From Phycisphaera sp. (GTDB lineage Bacteria; Planctomycetota; Phycisphaerae; Phycisphaerales; UBA1924): DNA of 64,000 nucleotides. Below, in pieces: positions 28,996-38,998 of the stretch; position 1 is the stretch's first letter; each line of letters opens with the position of its first letter. The position numbers and the translations under genes were made by a program. The notes under the pieces are model-generated. The model was not told the origin of the DNA, did no database searches, and was given only the letters and a program-made list of their open reading frames with translations. The stretch is taken from assembly GCA_025916675.1 (NCBI GenBank), contig CP098402.1:615205-679204 (forward strand). The letters run 5' to 3'.

Positions 28996-29874
28996 ATGCG
29001 ATTCGAAACGCCCGTCATCACCCGCGACCCCACAGAGAACGAATACGCCCCAAGCTGGCAAGATGTCGACAAGCTGGCCGGGCCCAGTGGCTTCATCAAT
29101 GAAGAGCACCAGGGCATCTACGAGGCCACCAAGAACCTGCCCGGCTGGCAAGACCCCGGCGACAGCCTCAAGCTCTACGAGGCAGCGTACTTCTCCGGGG
29201 CCGTGATCCTGGAGGTCGGCGTCTTCGGAGGCCGCTCGGCCACGGTAGAGCTTCGCGGGGCTCTGGCGGCGCAGAAGGCGCACGGCGGGCCGGCACCACA
29301 GTTCTTTGGGGTCGATCCCGATCTGAACGCGTATAGCAGAACCATGGGCACGCTGCGGACGCAGGGGCTGGCCGACCGGGCGCTGATGTACATCGGCGAC
29401 CTGCGGCAGTTCCTGGCCGAGATCCCGATTGTGCCCACGATGGTGTTCGTGGATGGCAGCCACGAGTTTGAGGGCGTGTGGGCCGACCTGGAGAGCCTGA
29501 GCCGCTGGCTGGTGCCCGGGACGGCGGTGATGTGTCACGACTACAGCAACACCGACGTGCCCGTGAAGCCCGCCATCGACGAGTGGGTGGCCCGCGGGGC
29601 GTATGACCTCTTGAGCGTGAGCAACAACACCGCCGTGCTTCGAGCGACCGACATCTGCACCGGCACGGCCCCGCGTGGGCTGGGCGAGGCGGCATTCAAG
29701 TCAACAATCGAGGCGATGGCGCCCGTGTACGAGCACATGAAGCGGCCCGGCCCGCGGCCAGACGTAGCCCACCTGACGCACGGCGCCCGGCGGGATCTGG
29801 GCATCGCCCTGGGCAAGGACATGCCCGTTGGCGAGGCCAGCGGCGCGGCCAAGGTGACCGTCACTTCGGGCTAA
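28996..29874 (+). CDS. Class I methyltransferase / cephalosporin-hydroxylase-like protein
   Basis: A 292-residue protein of the Methyltransf_24-like group. The cofactor fold is seen in VILEVGVFGGRSATVEL (motif I), FFGVDPDLNAY, LMYIGDLRQFL and MVFVDGSHEFEGVWADLESLSRWLVPG (motif IV region with D-G-S-H-xY/F). VMCHDYS, which provides likely metal ligands, follows. These motifs are common in glycan- or polyketide-associated O-methyltransferases. The start at 28996 has GGAG nine bases upstream. GC content returns to the local norm. It follows the sulfotransferase by 49 bp; joint action on a surface glycan is possible (inference). Confidence 0.7.
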   Translation: MRFETPVITRDPTENEYAPSWQDVDKLAGPSGFINEEHQGIYEATKNLPGWQDPGDSLKLYEAAYFSGAVILEVGVFGGRSATVELRGALAAQKAHGGPAPQFFGVDPDLNAYSRTMGTLRTQGLADRALMYIGDLRQFLAEIPIVPTMVFVDGSHEFEGVWADLESLSRWLVPGTAVMCHDYSNTDVPVKPAIDEWVARGAYDLLSVSNNTAVLRATDICTGTAPRGLGEAAFKSTIEAMAPVYEHMKRPGPRPDVAHLTHGARRDLGIALGKDMPVGEASGAAKVTVTSG

Positions 29875-29895
29875 TAGCCGTCTACGATCGCCCCC

Positions 29896-31251
29896 ATGAC
29901 CGACCTCCTCTCCTTCGTCTCCGCCCAGCTCATCGTCAGCGTCACCGTGTACGCCCTGATGGTCCACGTTCTGCTCGGCGGCGCGGGGTACGCCACGTAC
30001 GCCGAGCGGAAGATCTCGGCCTACATCCAGGACCGTGTGGGGCCCAACCGCACGGGGTTCAACCTGGGCCTGCCCTTCTTGGGCTTCCTGAAGGGCATGG
30101 TGGGGCTCGGCCAGCCTCTGGCCGACGGCATCAAGTTCATGCTCAAGGAGGACTTCACCCCCGGCAAGGTTGACAAGGTGCTCTTCACCCTGGCCCCGGG
30201 CATCGTGGTCATCCCGGCCCTCATCGGCTTCGCGGTGATCCCCTGGGGCGGCATCTGGGACTGCCCGAGCTTCACGATTCCCATCCTGAACCTGCACATC
30301 GCGGGCGGGCCGGTCGAGATCGCCGCCCTGCCGGTGAACGTGGGGGTCATCTACATGATCGCCATCGCCTCGCTGGGCGTGTACGGCATCACCCTGGGCG
30401 GCTGGGCCAGCAACAACAAGTTCAGCTTCCTCGGCGGCCTGCGGGCCACGGCCCAGATGCTGGCCTACGAGCTGCCCCTGGGCATCAGCCTGCTGTGCGT
30501 GCTGGTGATGGTGGGCAGCCTGCTGCCGATGGACATCATCCGCTACCAGGAGGTCAACGGCTGGCTGCTGGCCAGCCAGCCCATCGCGGCGGTCATCTTC
30601 TTCATCGCCATGCTGGCCGAGGCCAACCGCACGCCCTTCGACAACGCCGAGGCCGAGAGCGAGCTTGTGGGCGGCTACCACACCGAGTACAACTCGATGC
30701 GGTTCGCGTTGTTCTTCCTGGCCGAGTACAGCCACGTGGTGGTCAGCAGCGCGTTCTTCGTGCTGCTGTTCATGGGTGGGTTCCAGGCCTTGCCCTTCAT
30801 CAACGACCCGCTGACCGGCACGGGTGCGACGGGCATTCTGGCGGTTCTGGCCAAGATCATGGTCTACTTCGGCAAGGTCGCCGCCATGGTGTTCCTGATC
30901 ATGCTTGTCCGCTGGACGGTACCACGCCTGCGGTACGACCAAGTCATGAGCACCGCCTGGCAGGGCATGATCCCGCTCGCGCTGGTCGTCTTGGTGGTCA
31001 CCTCGGTGGCGGTCTTCTTCGGCATCCCCCAGGGCCTACCGCATGTTGGCGTGATGCTGGGCCTGAACCTCGTGCTGGCGGTGGTGCTGTTCGTCGTGCT
31101 GGGCATGCTGCCCACGTACAACCCCAACCGCAAGATCCCGATGCTCGGATCGCGCTTCAACCCCCTGCCGGGCGAGCGCGTGGAGCACGCACCGATCGAC
31201 GCCATGGCCCGCGAAGACCGGCCCGTGCAAGGCACGGTGCAGCCCAGCTAG
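29896..31251 (+). CDS. nuoH: NADH-quinone oxidoreductase subunit H
   Basis: A 451-residue inner-membrane subunit of complex I that carries part of the quinone-binding pocket. It shows AERKISAYIQDRVGPNRTG near the N-terminus, GLGQPLADGIKFMLKE, and the loop NRTPFDNAEAESELVGGYHTEYN, all family hallmarks, with about eight to nine predicted transmembrane helices. It is longer than typical (about 330-430) because of an insertion after VIPWGGIWD and a long C-terminal tail. No other nuo gene is present in the window, so complex I genes are not clustered here or this copy is dispersed. Confidence 0.95.
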   Translation: MTDLLSFVSAQLIVSVTVYALMVHVLLGGAGYATYAERKISAYIQDRVGPNRTGFNLGLPFLGFLKGMVGLGQPLADGIKFMLKEDFTPGKVDKVLFTLAPGIVVIPALIGFAVIPWGGIWDCPSFTIPILNLHIAGGPVEIAALPVNVGVIYMIAIASLGVYGITLGGWASNNKFSFLGGLRATAQMLAYELPLGISLLCVLVMVGSLLPMDIIRYQEVNGWLLASQPIAAVIFFIAMLAEANRTPFDNAEAESELVGGYHTEYNSMRFALFFLAEYSHVVVSSAFFVLLFMGGFQALPFINDPLTGTGATGILAVLAKIMVYFGKVAAMVFLIMLVRWTVPRLRYDQVMSTAWQGMIPLALVVLVVTSVAVFFGIPQGLPHVGVMLGLNLVLAVVLFVVLGMLPTYNPNRKIPMLGSRFNPLPGERVEHAPIDAMAREDRPVQGTVQPS

Positions 31252-31285
31252 TGCGCTCGGCTCCGGGGTTGCCCTATGCTGGGGC

Positions 31286-31867
31286 ATGACCGAACCCGTG
31301 AGCCGCCACAAAATCCTCCGCGAGGCCAGCTTCGACCCGAAGCTGCCCACTTACCTCCTGCTCCAGGGCACGATCATCTTCGTCGTGCTGATCGTGACCA
31401 TTCCCCTGGCGGTGGTGTACTTCCTGGTCGGCCGCTTCTTTATCGATAAGTACGTGGCGCGGATGAGCTGCACGCTCACCGAGCGGACGCTGGAGATCCG
31501 CAAGGGCCTCATCAACCGCGTCGAGAGCACCATCCCGCTCGAGAAGATCACCGACCTCCAGATGATCCAGGGGCCCATCATGCGGGCCATGGGCCTGCAC
31601 GGGTTCAAGGTCGAGACCGCCGGCCAGAGTTCGGGCCCCGGCGGGCACCTGGTGAGCCTGATCGGCATCGTCGACGCCCCGGCATTCCGCGAGGCCGTGC
31701 TCGACCAGCGCGACGCACAGGCCGAGGGGCGAGGGCGGGCGGGCAAAGCGGGCGACGTGGCGGCGGTCCCCGAGCTTGCTGGTGAGGGCGTGGTCGGGCT
31801 TCTCACTGAGATTCGCAACACCCTGCACCGTGTCGAGAAGTCACTCGAGCACCGCCGCGATATCTGA
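31286..31867 (+). CDS. PH-domain membrane protein (bPH2/YdbT-like)
   Basis: A 193-residue membrane protein with one long hydrophobic segment near residues 27-48 (LLLQGTIIFVVLIVTIPLAVVYFLVG), followed by a bPH2 (DUF304) domain: MSCTLTERTLEIRKGLINRVESTIPLEKITDLQM, the strand pattern of YdbS/YdbT. A C-terminal tail rich in charged residues follows. Role in the envelope is unknown. It ends in front of the strong bidirectional hairpin at 31879-31905. Confidence 0.75.
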   Translation: MTEPVSRHKILREASFDPKLPTYLLLQGTIIFVVLIVTIPLAVVYFLVGRFFIDKYVARMSCTLTERTLEIRKGLINRVESTIPLEKITDLQMIQGPIMRAMGLHGFKVETAGQSSGPGGHLVSLIGIVDAPAFREAVLDQRDAQAEGRGRAGKAGDVAAVPELAGEGVVGLLTEIRNTLHRVEKSLEHRRDI

Positions 31868-31878
31868 TCGGCGCACGA

Positions 31879-31905
31879 AAAACCCGGCCGCGAGGGCCGG
31901 GTTTT
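31879..31905. terminator. Bidirectional intrinsic terminator
   Basis: A perfect 11-bp stem: AAAACCCGGCC, 5-nt loop GCGAG, GGCCGGGTTTT. The T tract on each side serves both strands. It lies between the PH-domain gene (plus) and the convergent sorting-tail protein gene (minus), and should stop both transcripts. Confidence 0.9.
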
Positions 31906-31932
31906 GGTCTTTGCCTTATCGATCGGGATCGA

Positions 31933-32550
31933 TTAGCGGCGGCGACGAACCGCAACCAGACCACCGAGACCCAGGAGGGCCATGGCGCCGGGGGCGGGGA
32001 TCGCGCGGATGCTGACGTCGTCGATGTACCAGCCGGTACGCTCGACAACGGTCGTGCTGGTGAAGTTGAAGACGATGTCGACGCTGCCGAGGCCGTCGTA
32101 GGCGCTCAGGTCCAGGGTCACACCACGCCAAGCGTCCATCGAGTCACCATCGCTCAGGTACTCCTGGTTGCCGTTGACGATGACGCTAGCCATGTCGAAG
32201 GTCGAGCTGCCACTGTCGCTCCACTCCTGGAAGGAGAGGCTGACGTCGCTGAGGCCGGTGAAGTCGAAGTTCTGGCTGAGCTGCTCGTCGCTGCCGACGC
32301 CGTGGAGGCCGCCGATCACGGTGCCCCAGACGAAGTCGCCCGAGAAGCCGCCGATGGGCTCGCTGCTGGCGAAGCCGCCAAGAGCCGCGCCGTCCGCGCC
32401 GACGGGGATGCCACGCTCCCAATCACCGTTGACGCCGCTGGGGGTCCAGCCGCCGCCATCGGCCTCGAAGTCTGACGAGTACACGGTCGTTTGGGCGGTG
32501 GCCAGCGAAGCGGCACCGGCCACAGCGGCAAGAATCATCACGTTACGCAT
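31933..32550 (-). CDS. Exported protein with PAPG/RRRR sorting tail (PEP-CTERM-like)
   Basis: A 205-residue secreted protein. Signal peptide MILAAVAGAASLATAQ; beta-rich middle (SSDFEADGGGW; WYIDDVSIRAI) reminiscent of a jelly-roll/discoidin-like adhesion module; then IPAPGAMALLGLGGLVAVRRRR, a PEP-CTERM-like tail of P-A-P-G, hydrophobic helix and basic end. In planctomycetes such tails are thought to be processed by an exosortase/archaeosortase-type system. The ribosome site AGGAAGAGG precedes the ATG. The exact binding partner is unknown. A similar tail occurs in the protein at 36482. Confidence 0.85.
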   Translation of the reverse strand: MRNVMILAAVAGAASLATAQTTVYSSDFEADGGGWTPSGVNGDWERGIPVGADGAALGGFASSEPIGGFSGDFVWGTVIGGLHGVGSDEQLSQNFDFTGLSDVSLSFQEWSDSGSSTFDMASVIVNGNQEYLSDGDSMDAWRGVTLDLSAYDGLGSVDIVFNFTSTTVVERTGWYIDDVSIRAIPAPGAMALLGLGGLVAVRRRR

Positions 32551-32769
32551 GTCTAACCCTCTTCCTAGGAAATCGGGGCGAGTCTCCTAAAACCCGGCAC
32601 CCTGAAGGAACCACGAGAATTCGATCCGGACGAACTCTCTCCTACCGAGTACCGTAACGGGATTGCGAAACGAATGCGAGCCGAAATTCACTCTAACAGG
32701 GAAAAAAGTAGCTCTCGGACTGGAAAAGGTCCGTTTTTTGATTTTGATAGGGTGTGTTATTGGGCCTGA

Positions 32770-34134
<1,365 letters not shown>

Positions 34135-34137
34135 CGG

Positions 34138-34605
34138 TCAGGCGGGCCTCACCATGAACAGGGCCTGGCCGAACTCGACGGCGTCGCCGCTCTTGACGCA
34201 CATGCGCTCGATGGTGCCGGTCGTCTCGGCCTTGATCTCGTTGAAGACCTTCATGGCCTCGACCAGGCACACGACGCTGTCGGGGCTGATCGACGCACCA
34301 ACCTTTGTGAAGGCGGGCGAGTCGGGGTCGGGGGACGAGTAGAACGTGCCCACCATGGGAGACTCGATCGCGACCAACCCATCGTCGGCCGTGCTGGCGG
34401 CCGGGGCCGCTGGAGCATCTCCGGTCGCCTGCGGCGCGGGGGCCGCCTGGGGTGCGAAGCCCTGAGGCTGGGGGGAGATCTGGAACCCGCCGGTCACGCC
34501 TCGCTTGATCGTGATCGACTGATCCTCGTCGCTCACGTCGACCTCGGTCAGGTCGTGCTCCACCATCAGGTCGATGAGTTGGCGAAGCCGGTCGATATCG
34601 ATCAT
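34138..34605 (-). CDS. accB: Acetyl-CoA carboxylase biotin carboxyl carrier protein
   Basis: A 155-residue carrier. The N-terminal domain (MIDIDRLRQLIDLMVEHDLTEVDV) and a Pro/Ala-rich linker (APQAAPAPQATG) precede the biotinyl domain with SPMVGTFYSSPDPDSPAFTKVG and VEAMKVFNEI, whose Lys is biotinylated (usually EAMKMMNEI). The start at 34605 matches the family's N-terminus. It is coupled to accC 3 bp downstream. The enzyme supplies malonyl-CoA for fatty-acid synthesis. Confidence 0.96.
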   Translation of the reverse strand: MIDIDRLRQLIDLMVEHDLTEVDVSDEDQSITIKRGVTGGFQISPQPQGFAPQAAPAPQATGDAPAAPAASTADDGLVAIESPMVGTFYSSPDPDSPAFTKVGASISPDSVVCLVEAMKVFNEIKAETTGTIERMCVKSGDAVEFGQALFMVRPA

Positions 34606-34732
34606 GGGCGCGGGTCTCCACGAGAAGCGGGCACGATCGGGCCGGTGGCAATCGCCTGGGCCCGAGAAGGCAAGGCACGATGATACCGACCCTTGGCCGA
34701 CCGGGCGCACGCGAGGCCCACTTGGAGCGACC

Positions 34733-36265
34733 TCAGGCCCGATCGAGCAACCTGTACTGCACCGCCTCGGCCACGTGCTGCACGTCGAGGCCCTCGGCGG
34801 CTTCCAGGTCGGCGATGGTGCGGGCGACCCGGCGGACCTTGTCGTACGCCCGGGCCGAGAGACCAAGCTCCGCGATGGCCTGCCCCAGCAGGCTGCGGGC
34901 GGGTTCGCTCATGGGCGCGAGGGTGTCGAGTTCCTTGCCTCGCAGGCGGCCGTTGAGCCTGCCCTCGCCCTGGCGGGCGGTCTGGACACCCCGGGCCTTC
35001 AGCACGCGTTCACGCATGGTGGCCGAGTTGGTGCTGCTCGACTCGCCGGTGGCCGAAAGTTCCTTCCAGGGGACGGCCGGGGCTTCGACGTGGATATCGA
35101 TGCGGTCGAGCAGGGGCCCGCTGATGCGGGCGCGGTAGCGCTCGGCTGCCTTCTGGCCCGAAGCGGTGTCTCCCGCCGAGCCGCCCGGGGCCGGGTTCAT
35201 CGCCGCGACAAACAGGAAATCCGCCGGAAATCGCACCGTGCCGCGTGAGCGGGAAATCGTGACCACATGGTCTTCGAGCGGCTGGCGGAGGGTCTCGAGC
35301 ACCGACCGCGGGAACTCGGGCAACTCGTCCATGAAGAGGATGCCGTGGGTGGCCAGCGAGACCTCACCCGGCCTTGGCACGACGCCGCCACCGACGATCG
35401 CGGCCCCGGACGCGGTGTGGTGGGGCGTGCGGACCGGGCGATTGGCGACAAGCCCCTGGCCCGGGGGTAGCTCGCCGGCAGCCGAGTGGATCCGGGTGGT
35501 CTCGATGGCCTCGGCGGCGCTCATGGGCGGGAGCACGCCCGGGAGTGCGCGGGCCATCATGGTCTTGCCCGTACCGGCAGGCCCCAGCATGACGACGTTG
35601 TGCCCGCCGGCCGCGGCGATTACAATGGCCCGCTTGACGGCCTCTTGCCCCCGAACCTCTGCGAAGTCGATCGGCGCGTGGGCCGCGCTCAGCATGCCCG
35701 CCAGGTCCGGAGGCGACTGCGGCTCGATCTCCAGGATTCCGTTCAGCAGGCCCACGACCTCGGCGAGCGTGCGCACGCCGAAGGTGGTGGGGCCGGCGAC
35801 CGCGGCTTCGGACGCGTTCTCGGCTGGCACGATCACCGCGTCGAGGTCTTCAGCCCGCGCCAGGTCGGCCATGGCGATCACGCCGCGGACGGGGCGGACC
35901 CGGCCGTCCAGCGCGAGCTCGCCGGCGAACATGCAACGGTGGAGGCGTGGGGGTGCGTCGTCGGGGGCGTGGCCTCGGATGACACCGGTCGCCTGGAGCA
36001 GAGCAACGGCGATAGGGAGGTCGTAGATCGGGCCTTCTTTTCGGACGTGGGCCGGGGCGAGGTTGATGACCAGCCTGCCATTCGGGAATTGATAGCCAGT
36101 ATTCGTGAGAGCCGCCCGAACACGCTCGATCGATTCGCGGATGGCCGCATCGGGCAGGCCAACGATGGTTTCCTTCGCCAAGGCAGCGTCATCGAGGTCG
36201 ACCTCCACCTCGCAAGGATCGGCGGCGACACCTCGAAGCAGGAATGATCGGATCTTGGACGGCAT
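34733..36265 (-). CDS. ComM/YifB-family Mg-chelatase-like AAA+ ATPase
   Basis: A 510-residue protein of the YifB/ComM family. The N-terminal ChlI/Lon-like domain (SKIRSFLLRGVAADPCEVEVDL; VGLPDAAIRESIERVRAAL) is followed by the AAA+ core: Walker A GPAGTGKT near residue 230, Walker B HGILFMDELPEF, and a Mg_chelatase_C domain at the end (ARAYDKVRRVARTIADLEA). The classic MNPCPCG becomes MNPAPGGSAGD here, so the two cysteines seen in many relatives are missing. ComM is a branch-migration helicase in natural transformation in other bacteria. Start ATG 36265 or 36277. Confidence 0.85.
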   Translation of the reverse strand: MPSKIRSFLLRGVAADPCEVEVDLDDAALAKETIVGLPDAAIRESIERVRAALTNTGYQFPNGRLVINLAPAHVRKEGPIYDLPIAVALLQATGVIRGHAPDDAPPRLHRCMFAGELALDGRVRPVRGVIAMADLARAEDLDAVIVPAENASEAAVAGPTTFGVRTLAEVVGLLNGILEIEPQSPPDLAGMLSAAHAPIDFAEVRGQEAVKRAIVIAAAGGHNVVMLGPAGTGKTMMARALPGVLPPMSAAEAIETTRIHSAAGELPPGQGLVANRPVRTPHHTASGAAIVGGGVVPRPGEVSLATHGILFMDELPEFPRSVLETLRQPLEDHVVTISRSRGTVRFPADFLFVAAMNPAPGGSAGDTASGQKAAERYRARISGPLLDRIDIHVEAPAVPWKELSATGESSSTNSATMRERVLKARGVQTARQGEGRLNGRLRGKELDTLAPMSEPARSLLGQAIAELGLSARAYDKVRRVARTIADLEAAEGLDVQHVAEAVQYRLLDRA

Positions 36266-36402
36266 GATACCGAGCATAGCCCTTTCAAGTTGGCTCGGGA
36301 CAATGGGCAGAAGCAACCGGTTAAAGCGTTTGGTGTGAATATAGGGAACATCCGGATAACACCGGTTTTTTTATGAATTTTGCTTGCAAATCGAAAAAGG
36401 GC

Positions 36403-36432
36403 TTGATCGGGGGGGCTGTCTTGTGGTATCTT
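36403..36432 (+). promoter_or_regulatory. Possible sigma-70-type promoter for the sorting-tail protein gene
   Basis: TTGATC at 36403-36408 and TATCTT at 36427-36432, 18 bp apart, about 50 bp upstream of ATG 36482. Spacing and boxes fit a moderate housekeeping promoter. A run of AT-rich sequence lies upstream. This is pattern-based only. Confidence 0.35.
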
Positions 36433-36481
36433 TCGCTCAGGAAGAGACAACCTCTAGACCAAACGTCAGGAGAGACGAGAT

Positions 36482-37066
36482 ATGACCAAGACCAAGATTG
36501 CCGCTTTTGCGGGCGCTGCCATTGGCGTTGCCGCGATGGCTTCGGCCACCGTCCAGCCCAACACCTACGAGATCCGCGTGAGCAACGTGGTGAGCCCTGG
36601 CACGCCTTCGGCGACCGTTGAGGTGTGGGCCGATTGGGACGCCGACCTGTTCTACGCCTTCGCTGCCGCCGAGTGGAGCCTTCGCGGCGACATGAGTGGC
36701 GACTTCTCGGGCCCCATGTCGGCGTTCACCGACCCCGGCCAGGAAGACGGCACCCCCATGGACGGCGACGTGGTGGACATCATCACGGGCCAGCTCCAGT
36801 TCCCCGCTGGCGGCTTGGCCGCCGACACCAGCGACCCCGTGATGATCTGGTCGGGCACGTGGAGCACCACCGACTTCACCGCCCGCACGGTTGACCTGGC
36901 CACCGATACCGGCCGGTATAACCTGTATCTCGACGATACCGGCCTGAGCAGCGACGTCACCCCCACGGTGATCGAGGGCTCAGGCGCGATCGAGGTCATT
37001 CCCGCTCCGGCTTCGCTGGCGCTGGTTGGCTTGGGCGGCTTGGCCGCGATGCGTCGCCGCCGCTAA
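36482..37066 (+). CDS. Exported protein with PAPA/RRRR sorting tail (PEP-CTERM-like)
   Basis: A 194-residue secreted protein. Signal peptide KIAAFAGAAIGVAAMASA; a beta-rich middle with strands such as YEIRVSNVVSPG and VWADWDADLFYAFAAAEWSL; and tail IPAPASLALVGLGGLAAMRRRR, the same sorting-tail class as the protein at 31933. A ribosome site AGGAGAGACGAG precedes the ATG. A hairpin terminator follows. Probably displayed on the cell surface or released; no enzyme motif seen. Confidence 0.85.
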   Translation: MTKTKIAAFAGAAIGVAAMASATVQPNTYEIRVSNVVSPGTPSATVEVWADWDADLFYAFAAAEWSLRGDMSGDFSGPMSAFTDPGQEDGTPMDGDVVDIITGQLQFPAGGLAADTSDPVMIWSGTWSTTDFTARTVDLATDTGRYNLYLDDTGLSSDVTPTVIEGSGAIEVIPAPASLALVGLGGLAAMRRRR

Positions 37067-37103
37067 AGGTCGACCAACATCTTCCCGACGAAAGTCATAT
37101 GAG

Positions 37104-37130
37104 CAACCCCGAGGGTCTACGGGGTTGTTT
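37104..37130 (+). terminator. Intrinsic terminator after the sorting-tail protein
   Basis: The stem CAACCCCG / CGGGGTTG (8 bp) encloses the loop AGGGTCTA and is followed by a short T run. It lies 38 bp after the stop of the exported protein. Confidence 0.8.
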
Positions 37131-37285
37131 CTGTGCGCCCAGAGCATTGCTATATCGGACGTGGAGATGAAGTCCACGCCCGGAAACGCCGATGTAAAAT
37201 CGTGCCTGCGCCGACTCCATCCCAAGCTTCTTCCGGCGGGCCGATACGTGGCTCCCTGACGAGGGCGCTCATCCCGAAGGCCTTT

Positions 37286-38932
37286 GTGCCTGCGGGGCCG
37301 GATTCTCGACGGACTTTCCAGGCAATCAGCCCGACGACAGGAACTCCGACTGGGCCGCAGGTTGAGGTTTCATCGCCCGAAGATGCCAGCTCGGCGGCGA
37401 CAGCCGCCTGGGCGGCATATCACGGCCTGATGGACATCGATGCGCCCGAGCACGCGGCGATGCTCGAAGCGATCGCCGACGCCATCCATGGGCTCGGGGA
37501 CGATCTCGTGAAGTTGGCGGCCAACGAAACGGGCTTTAGTGCCGTGCGGATCGTTGCCGAGCGAGAGCGGCTGATGCTGACCCTTCGGATGTTCGCGGGT
37601 GTCGTGCGTTCTCGACGGTTGGACTGCGCGAGCGTTGATACCGCCGAGCCCAGCCGGCGGCCGCTGCCCAAGCCCGATCTTCGCCGCATCCGGCGGGGGA
37701 TCGGTCCGGTCGCGATCATGGGGCCTGCGAACCAACCCTTGACGGGCGGGGCCATGGGTGCCGACGCGGTGTCCGCCCTCGCTGCGGGGTGTCCGATCAT
37801 CTGCAAGAGCCATCCCGAGCACCCATTGACCGACGCGATGGTGGCGCACGCCGCATTGGAAGCCTGCACGAGCCTTGGTGCGCCCTCCGGGGTGGTGACG
37901 CTCTTGCACGCCGACGAGCAGGGGCAGGAAGAGTTGCTCTGGGCACTGGTTGGCAACCCCTGTGTGCGAGGGCTGGCGTTCACCGGCTCCAAGGCTGGGG
38001 CCGATTCTGTCGCGGCGGTCATCGGTGGGGAGGCGCCGGGCATGGCGTTCTCGGCATCCATCGGCTCGATCAACCCGGTCTTCGTGCTGCCCGGGGCGCT
38101 GGAAGCCAACGGACCGACGATCGCCGAGCGGTTGTTCCAGTCGTGTACCAACGTGGCCGGGCAGACCTGTACCAGGCCCAGCGTCGTGGTGTTGCAGCGT
38201 GGGGCCGAGAGCGAGGTGTTCGTTCGGCAATTGGCGTCGCTGTTCGACCAGATGCCCGCGGCGAAGATGCGCGGGCCGCGGCTGCGGGGGCGGTTTGTCG
38301 AAGAGGTCGAGGCCCGCCTGGACACCAAGGGCGTGCGGCTGGAGGGCGGCTCGTTCCACGCGCCAGACACCGAGGACGGCAAGCCAGCCATCGTCAATGG
38401 CTGCCTCATGCGGTGCGCGGCCGAGGCCTTCGTCCGCGAGCCGATGCTCCGCGAAGAGCTCTTCGGTCCCGCGATGCTGCTGGTGATGGCCGATGATGGG
38501 CCGGGTGTGCTCACGGCGGCCAGCGCCATCGGCGGCGCGTTGACCGGGTCCATCTGGATGGGAGCCACCGACAGCAATATCGGGCGGCGACTGGCGGCCA
38601 CGCTCGAACACCGGGTTGGGCGGCTGGTCTTCAACGCCACGCCCACCGGGCTGGAACTCTGCCCCTCGCTGGTGCATGGCGGGCCCTATCCGGCGAGCCA
38701 GGGTGTGGACTCGACCTCGGTGGGCCCGGACGCGGCCGGCCGCTGGATGCGTGACGTGTCGTATCAGAACGCGCCCGAGGCGGTGCTGCCCAAGGAACTG
38801 CGATCGGGTAATCCTCTGGGGGTCACGCGCTTCGAGGACGGCAAGACGGTCGATCCTTCCAAGGGGCCGGAGAAGATCGGCACCGAGGCCGAACCACCCG
38901 CCCCCGATCAGACGCCAACTCGGGCCGCCTGA
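37286..38932 (+). CDS. Aldehyde dehydrogenase family protein lacking the general-base glutamate
   Basis: A protein of about 548 residues (start uncertain; GTG 37286 used, open to 37133) of the 2,5-dioxovalerate/ketoglutarate-semialdehyde branch of the ALDH superfamily. It opens FQAISPTTGTP. The cofactor region is GPVAIMGPANQPL, the catalytic cysteine lies in NVAGQTCTRPS. The general-base motif, usually E-L-G-S-V-N-P-V-F, reads SIGSINPVFVL, so Glu is Ser. Without it the classical hydrolysis step is impaired, though acyl-CoA or reductase-type chemistry may survive. The last ~35 residues are Pro/Glu-rich. No sugar-acid genes lie nearby. Confidence 0.75.
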   Translation: MPAGPDSRRTFQAISPTTGTPTGPQVEVSSPEDASSAATAAWAAYHGLMDIDAPEHAAMLEAIADAIHGLGDDLVKLAANETGFSAVRIVAERERLMLTLRMFAGVVRSRRLDCASVDTAEPSRRPLPKPDLRRIRRGIGPVAIMGPANQPLTGGAMGADAVSALAAGCPIICKSHPEHPLTDAMVAHAALEACTSLGAPSGVVTLLHADEQGQEELLWALVGNPCVRGLAFTGSKAGADSVAAVIGGEAPGMAFSASIGSINPVFVLPGALEANGPTIAERLFQSCTNVAGQTCTRPSVVVLQRGAESEVFVRQLASLFDQMPAAKMRGPRLRGRFVEEVEARLDTKGVRLEGGSFHAPDTEDGKPAIVNGCLMRCAAEAFVREPMLREELFGPAMLLVMADDGPGVLTAASAIGGALTGSIWMGATDSNIGRRLAATLEHRVGRLVFNATPTGLELCPSLVHGGPYPASQGVDSTSVGPDAAGRWMRDVSYQNAPEAVLPKELRSGNPLGVTRFEDGKTVDPSKGPEKIGTEAEPPAPDQTPTRAA

Positions 38933-38998
38933 GAGCGGTGCGTTTGCCATCGGCATTCCTGCCGCGCGTCGGCCCGGTAAGCCGATACCGTTGGTCCT

